Below the pieces are notes generated by a model, which was not told the DNA's origin, did no database searches, and saw only the letters and a program-made list of their open reading frames with translations. From the NCBI GenBank assembly GCA_050692555.1, contig JBOGVS010000015.1, positions 1-64,000 of the forward strand: DNA of 64,000 nucleotides, in the 5' to 3' direction. Shown here piece by piece: positions 60,210 through 64,000 of this stretch (within the stretch, counting starts at the first letter, position 1; every line of letters starts with the position of its first letter). The position numbers and the translations under genes were made by a program. This stretch comes from DAITPV01 sp050692555. Its GTDB lineage: Bacteria > Actinomycetota > UBA4738 > CALAEC01.

Positions 60210-61796
60210 TTACAGGGGGATGTTGCCGTGCTTGCGGGCCGGCACGGCCTCGCGCTTCGAGCTGAGCATGTGGAGGGCCTTGATCAGACGGGGCCGGGTG
60301 TCGGCCGGCTCGATCACGTCGTCGAGATAGCCTCGCTCCGCGGCCAGGTAGGGGTTGTTGAATCGCTCCTCGTACTCCGAGATCAGCTCCCGGCGACGAG
60401 TCGCCGAGTCTTCGGCCTTCTGCAGCTCCCGGCCGTGGACGATGTTCACCGCCCCCTCTGCGCCCATCACCGCGATCTCGGCGGTGGGCCAGGCGAAGGA
60501 GACGTCCGCGCGGATGTGCTTCGAGTTCATGACCACGTAGGCGCCGCCATAGGCCTTGCGGGTGATCACCGTCATCCGGGGCACGGTTGCCTCGGTGAAC
60601 GCGTACAGGAGCTTGGCGCCGCGCCGGATGATGCCCCCGTACTCCTGTGCGGTGCCCGGCAGGAATCCCGGCACGTCGACGAAGGTCAGGAGGGGGATGT
60701 TGAATGCGTCGCAGAACCTGACGAACCGCGCGGCCTTCTCGCTGGACTCGATGTCCAACGTCCCGGCCAGGACCTTCGGCTGGTTGGCCACGATGCCCAC
60801 CGAGTGCCCGTCCAGCCTGGCGAACCCCGTGAGGATGTTCATGGCCCACAGGGGGAACACCTCGAGGAAGTCGCCGCCGTCGACCACCGCGCGGATGACC
60901 TGATGCATGTCGTAGGGCTCCCGGGACGAGTCCGGCACCAGGCCGTCGAGCTCCTCCGCGGCCCGGTTCGGATCGTCGGCGGATGCGAACACCGGGGGGT
61001 CCTCCATATTGTTCGACGGGAGGAACGAGAGCAGGTACCGGACGTTCTGGAGGCATTCCTGCTCGTCCTCCGAGATGAACGAGGCGACGCCCGAACGGCT
61101 GGCGTGGGTCTGGGCGCCGCCCAGCTCCTCGAACGTGACGTCCTCGCCGGTCACGGTCTTGATGACCTCCGGGCCGGTGATGAACATGTGGGAGGTCTCC
61201 TTGACCATGAAGATGAAGTCGGTCATGGCGGGGGAGTACACAGCGCCGCCGGCCGAGGGGCCCAGGACCACGCTGATCTGGGGGATGACCCCCGAGGACC
61301 GGACGTTGCGGTCGAAGATGAAGCCGTACCCGGCCAGCGAGGCGGCTCCCTCCTGGATCCGGGCACCGCCTGAGTCGTTGATCCCGATCATCGGCGCCCC
61401 GGTGGCCAGGGCCAGGTCCATGATCTTGCCGATCTTCTCCGAGAACGTCTCACCCAGCGACCCCCCGAACACCGTGAAGTCCTGAGAGAACACGAACACC
61501 TTGCGTCCGTCGATCGTGCCCCAGCCGGTTACCACTCCGTCCCCGTACGGCCGTCTGTCCTCCATCCCGAAGCCGTGGACGCGGTGACGTACCAGGGCGT
61601 CGCTCTCCACGAACGATTCGGGATCCAGAAGCAGGTCGATCCGCTCCCGGGCGGTCAGCTTGCCCCGGGCGTGCTGACGCTCGATGGCCTCCTCGCCGCC
61701 GGCGACCAGGGCCTCCTCTTTCCTCTTCCGGAGCTCCTCGATCTTCCGGTCGACCTGGCGCTGCGGGGCCTCGGGCGGCTCACGCGTCGTAGTCAT
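60210..61796 (-). CDS. pccB: Propionyl-/acetyl-CoA carboxylase beta subunit (carboxyltransferase)
   Basis: 528 residues from ATG 61796 (MTTTREPPEAPQRQVDRKIE). Carboxyltransferase halves are intact: N-half GINDSGGARIQEGAASLAGYG and GPSAGGAVYSPAMTD, C-half VDVPGFLPGTAQEYGGIIRRG and RKAYGGAYVVMNSKHI. It transfers CO2 from carboxybiotin on the alpha subunit to propionyl-CoA (and perhaps acetyl-CoA), giving methylmalonyl-CoA. The alpha subunit is encoded more than 50 kb away at 5222-6943. It heads a minus-strand cluster of seven genes. The longer frame to 61838 overlaps only non-coding sequence. Confidence 0.93.
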   Translation of the reverse strand: MTTTREPPEAPQRQVDRKIEELRKRKEEALVAGGEEAIERQHARGKLTARERIDLLLDPESFVESDALVRHRVHGFGMEDRRPYGDGVVTGWGTIDGRKVFVFSQDFTVFGGSLGETFSEKIGKIMDLALATGAPMIGINDSGGARIQEGAASLAGYGFIFDRNVRSSGVIPQISVVLGPSAGGAVYSPAMTDFIFMVKETSHMFITGPEVIKTVTGEDVTFEELGGAQTHASRSGVASFISEDEQECLQNVRYLLSFLPSNNMEDPPVFASADDPNRAAEELDGLVPDSSREPYDMHQVIRAVVDGGDFLEVFPLWAMNILTGFARLDGHSVGIVANQPKVLAGTLDIESSEKAARFVRFCDAFNIPLLTFVDVPGFLPGTAQEYGGIIRRGAKLLYAFTEATVPRMTVITRKAYGGAYVVMNSKHIRADVSFAWPTAEIAVMGAEGAVNIVHGRELQKAEDSATRRRELISEYEERFNNPYLAAERGYLDDVIEPADTRPRLIKALHMLSSKREAVPARKHGNIPL

Positions 61797-61848
61797 CGCC
61801 TGGCGAGTGTAGTGCAGCGAAACCCCGGATCGTGTCACCCCCCAGGGC

Positions 61849-61854
61849 TACGCT
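61849..61854 (+). promoter_or_regulatory. Putative -10 box (TACGCT) for the PD-(D/E)XK gene
   Basis: TACGCT ends 6 nt before ATG 61861, between the divergent carboxylase and nuclease genes; consistent with a leaderless mRNA. Confidence 0.4.
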
Positions 61855-61860
61855 TGCGAC

Positions 61861-62793
61861 ATGTCGTTGACCACGGTTCAAGAGCGGACCCTGGTGGAGC
61901 TGATGGGGAGCCGTGAGGAAAGGCCTCTGTTCCCCCGCTCGGTGGCCGAGGATCTCACCGCCGAGCTCGAGCGCCACCTCATGCCGGCGGCGGATCGGCT
62001 CCCGGAGGGCCGGCAGCTGTGGCTCACCAAGGGCCGGCTGGTCAACCTCCACAGCCGCTGCGAGGGGTTCTTCCTGGCCGACGAGCTGGGGGAAGCGGTA
62101 TTCACCTACGGGCCCCAGCTGGCGGTGGGAAAGGTGGTCCACAAGGCCGTGGAGGTGGGTGTGTACGCCCGGACCTTGGGAGAGGCCGAGCTCGCCGAAC
62201 GAGCCCTGGACCGGCTCCGGGAGAGCGACCCCCGGTTCGACGAGTACGCCGGCCTGCTCGACGAGGTCGAGCGCGCCGAGCTTCTGGGCGAGGCGGTCCG
62301 CCAGCTCTCCTGGTTCCGTACCGCGTTCCCACCTCTCGAGCGGTCCTGGAACCCCGTGGTGGAGTGGCCGGTCCGGGTGGAGCTGGCCGGCGGGCGCATC
62401 GTGCTGTCGGCCCGGCCGGACCTGGTGCTGGGCTCCGCCGACCAGGAGGAGCCCATGCGGGCCCGCCGGCTGGTCCTGGAGCTGAAGGGAGGGCAGGATC
62501 GCCCCGAGCAGGACGACGACGCCAGGTTCTACGCGCTGGTCATGGCCCTCCATCACGGCGTCCCGCCGTTCCGGGTGGTGACCGTGAACCTCCAGGGCGG
62601 GACCTCGCGGCCCCAGGACGTCACCATGGACCTCCTGCGGTCCGCGCTCCGCCGCGTCGCCGACGGCGCAGCCCGCGCCGTCGCGTTGCTGGGCGGTGAG
62701 GAGCCCAACCTCCGGCCGGGGAAGTGGTGCGAGTGGTGCCCTCGGAGCGAGACGTGCCCGGTGTCTTCCGTTCGTACTTCCGGGGAGGCGTAA
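61861..62793 (+). CDS. PD-(D/E)XK nuclease family protein with Cys cluster (RecB/Cas4-like)
   Basis: 310 residues. Nuclease core: GKVVHKAVEVGVY has a conserved His of the RecB family, ARPDLVLG supplies the catalytic Asp and RLVLELKGG the E-x-K. A C-terminal WCEWCPRSETCPV cluster and an upstream Cys (SRCEGFF) could bind a [4Fe-4S] cluster, as in Cas4 and AddB. It carries no helicase domain. Likely a DNA end-processing or repair nuclease; no CRISPR array or other Cas gene is nearby. Confidence 0.8.
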   Translation: MSLTTVQERTLVELMGSREERPLFPRSVAEDLTAELERHLMPAADRLPEGRQLWLTKGRLVNLHSRCEGFFLADELGEAVFTYGPQLAVGKVVHKAVEVGVYARTLGEAELAERALDRLRESDPRFDEYAGLLDEVERAELLGEAVRQLSWFRTAFPPLERSWNPVVEWPVRVELAGGRIVLSARPDLVLGSADQEEPMRARRLVLELKGGQDRPEQDDDARFYALVMALHHGVPPFRVVTVNLQGGTSRPQDVTMDLLRSALRRVADGAARAVALLGGEEPNLRPGKWCEWCPRSETCPVSSVRTSGEA

Positions 62794-62796
62794 TCT
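62791..62796 (+). promoter_or_regulatory. Putative -10 box (TAATCT) for the Clp-N protein gene
   Basis: TAATCT overlaps the stop codon of the nuclease gene and ends 6 nt before GTG 62803, again leaderless-type spacing. Confidence 0.4.
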
Positions 62797-62802
62797 GGCG
62801 GG

Positions 62803-63465
62803 GTGTTCGAGCGGTTCACCGACCGGGCCCGCCGGGTGGTGGTCCTCGCCCAGGAAGAGGCGAGGATGGTCAACCACAACTACATCGGCACCGAGCACAT
62901 CCTCCTGGGACTGATCCACGAGGGTGAAGGGGTGGCCGCCAGGGCCCTGGAGCACATGGACATCTCGCTCGACGAGGTTCGTCAGCAGGTGGAGGAGATC
63001 ATCGGGCGAGGACAGTCCGCCCCAACCGGCCACATCCCGTTCACCCCTCGAGCCAAGAAGGTCCTGGAGCTGTCGCTCCGGGAGGCCCTCCAGCTCCAGC
63101 ACAACTACATCGGGACCGAGCACATCCTGCTCGGATTGATGAGAGAGGGAGAGGGTGTGGGCGCACAGGTGCTCCGGAAGCTGGGTGCGGACCTGGACCG
63201 CGTCCGTCGCGAGGTACTCCAGCTCCTGCGGGGCTACTCGCAGTCGGCCGAGCAGGTCGTGGGCAGAGGCGAGCTCGTGGAGGAGCGGCCCCCGGAGGAG
63301 CGGCCCCCGGAGGAAGGGCCGTACTGTCCTCGGTGCAGGGCCAAGCTCGCGGACTCCGCGGCCTACCGGGTCATCGACGTCCGGGCGCACAAGGGGGAAG
63401 GGACCCGGGCGGTCACGTTCGCGTTGTGCACCGACTGCGGGACGTGGCTGGGCACGGTTGCTTGA
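62803..63465 (+). CDS. Stand-alone double Clp-N domain protein with C-terminal zinc ribbon
   Basis: 220 residues. Two Clp-N repeats: residues 1-70 (MFERFTDRARRVVVLAQEEAR) and about 78-150 (FTPRAKKVLELSLREALQLQ), both carrying NYIGTEHILLGL. This matches the N-terminal domain of ClpC, but no ATPase domain follows. After a Pro/Glu linker (ERPPEERPPEEGP, encoded by a 15-bp tandem duplication at 63281-63310) there is a zinc ribbon with YCPRC and LCTDCG. It may act as a ClpC adaptor or competitor that captures substrates. Confidence 0.85.
   Translation: MFERFTDRARRVVVLAQEEARMVNHNYIGTEHILLGLIHEGEGVAARALEHMDISLDEVRQQVEEIIGRGQSAPTGHIPFTPRAKKVLELSLREALQLQHNYIGTEHILLGLMREGEGVGAQVLRKLGADLDRVRREVLQLLRGYSQSAEQVVGRGELVEERPPEERPPEEGPYCPRCRAKLADSAAYRVIDVRAHKGEGTRAVTFALCTDCGTWLGTVA
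63281..63310 (+). repeat. 15-bp tandem duplication in the Clp-N gene
   Basis: AGGAGCGGCCCCCGG occurs at 63281-63295 and directly again at 63296-63310. It repeats ERPPE in the protein linker and may vary in copy number between strains. Confidence 0.85.
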
Positions 63466-63499
63466 ACGGGTAGCCGCCCCGGCCGAGACTGGGATCCGA

Positions 63500-64000
63500 A
63501 TGATCGGGCGAACTCTTCTCATCCTGGCGCTGTTGGTCGGGGCCCTGGCTCCCGCGGCCCTGGCGCCGGCCGGCCAGGGCGCCGGCCTGGAGGCGTACCG
63601 GGGGCTGGCCGCTTGGGTGGACATTTTCGAGGACCGGGCCTGGCGCCGGCCCGTGAAGGCCGTGGCCGACATGGCCTCACACGGCGTCCGCACGCTGTTC
63701 CTGGAGACCTCGAACTACACCCAGGAGCGGTCCATCGCCCATCCAGAGGGCGTGGCCCGGTTCATCGAGGCCGCCCACGCCCGGCAGATGGACGTGGTGG
63801 CCTGGTACCTGGCGGGGTTCAAGAAGCTTCACCGTGATTTCCAGCGGTCGATGGCAGCGATCCGGTTCCGGACCGGGTCGGGCCAGCGGTTCGATTCATT
63901 CGGGCTGGACATCGAGGCCAGCGTGGTGGACCCGGTATCCAAACGAACCCGGCGCCTCCTGGCCCTGTCGCGGCGGCTCCGGAGCCGGGTCGGCCCGGGC
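63500..64000 (+). CDS. Secreted protein, partial (3' end outside window)
   Basis: 167 codons from ATG 63500 to the window end, no stop. The N-terminus is a clear signal peptide (RTLLILALLVGALAPAALA, cleavage after ALA). The mature part reads YRGLAAWVDIFEDRAWRRPV, then VRTLFLETSNYTQERS and MDVVAWYLAGF, FDSFGLDIEAS. Strand-helix alternation with acidic residues at strand ends suggests a TIM-barrel glycoside hydrolase-like domain. The family cannot be fixed from this fragment. Confidence 0.68.
   Translation, partial: MIGRTLLILALLVGALAPAALAPAGQGAGLEAYRGLAAWVDIFEDRAWRRPVKAVADMASHGVRTLFLETSNYTQERSIAHPEGVARFIEAAHARQMDVVAWYLAGFKKLHRDFQRSMAAIRFRTGSGQRFDSFGLDIEASVVDPVSKRTRRLLALSRRLRSRVGPG

Noticed and set aside
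61861..62793. Cas4 as part of a CRISPR system
   Set aside because: No direct-repeat array and no other Cas gene in the window.

Overview
The window is high-GC DNA, most likely from an uncultured member of the Actinomycetota. The supporting signs are a NADPH:F420 reductase, an acyl-CoA carboxylase beta gene followed by a small epsilon-like gene, a MeaA/Ecm-type acyl-CoA mutase, frequent GTG starts, and TANNNT boxes 6-10 nt before start codons, as expected for leaderless transcripts. No rRNA, tRNA, CRISPR array, transposase or integrase is visible.

Layout. 1-3028: the tail of a methylmalonyl-CoA mutase large subunit, a secreted two-module RTX-like repeat protein, an F420 reductase and a DCC thiol-disulfide protein. 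3076-5211: a coiled-coil GT2-GT4 fusion. 5222-7774: propionyl/acetyl-CoA carboxylase alpha subunit, divergent from biotin ligase. 7805-35830: a roughly 28 kb surface-polysaccharide locus. It opens with two giant proteins, methyltransferase-GT2-GT2 and methyltransferase-GT2-GT2-GT4, which resemble WsaE and a WsaE+WsaF fusion of S-layer rhamnan synthesis. Then come large polytopic membrane proteins (two of them YfhO-like), a GT2-methyltransferase fusion, a five-gene plus-strand operon (two membrane proteins, nucleotide-sugar dehydrogenase, GT2, epimerase) and an eight-gene minus-strand operon (GT2, hexapeptide acyltransferase, DegT aminotransferase, GT4, flippase-like protein, methyltransferase, YfhO, methyltransferase).

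35899-44179: a PH/SHOCT membrane protein and a GNAT, then a tight operon of two thiolase-like proteins without the nucleophilic Cys, a VOC protein and two DUF35 zinc-ribbon proteins. This suggests CoA-thioester aldolases of the Ltp2-ChsH2 kind. A zinc-ribbon/cyclase/AAA/TPR regulator follows. 44218-49386: orphan Phd-like antitoxin, a perfect inverted repeat, acyl-CoA dehydrogenase, M23 peptidase and the MeaA-like mutase. 49387-51591: a gene-poor, lower-GC islet with a probably frameshifted secreted protein and one unknown gene. 51592-64000: a GAF/GGDEF/GAF/GAF/HD-GYP protein, DUF2007-like proteins, 3-hydroxyacyl-CoA dehydrogenase, amidohydrolase, and a seven-gene minus-strand cluster headed by the carboxylase beta subunit. 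The last genes are a RecB-like nuclease, a Clp-N protein and a partial secreted protein.

Two themes connect the genes. One is acyl-CoA catabolism converging on propionyl-CoA: acyl-CoA dehydrogenase, hydroxyacyl-CoA dehydrogenase, aldolase-like pairs, carboxylase alpha/beta/epsilon, biotin ligase and two B12 mutases. The other is synthesis and modification of a cell-envelope glycan. The sugar-nucleotide supply genes (such as rmlABCD) and the glycan exporter are not in the window.
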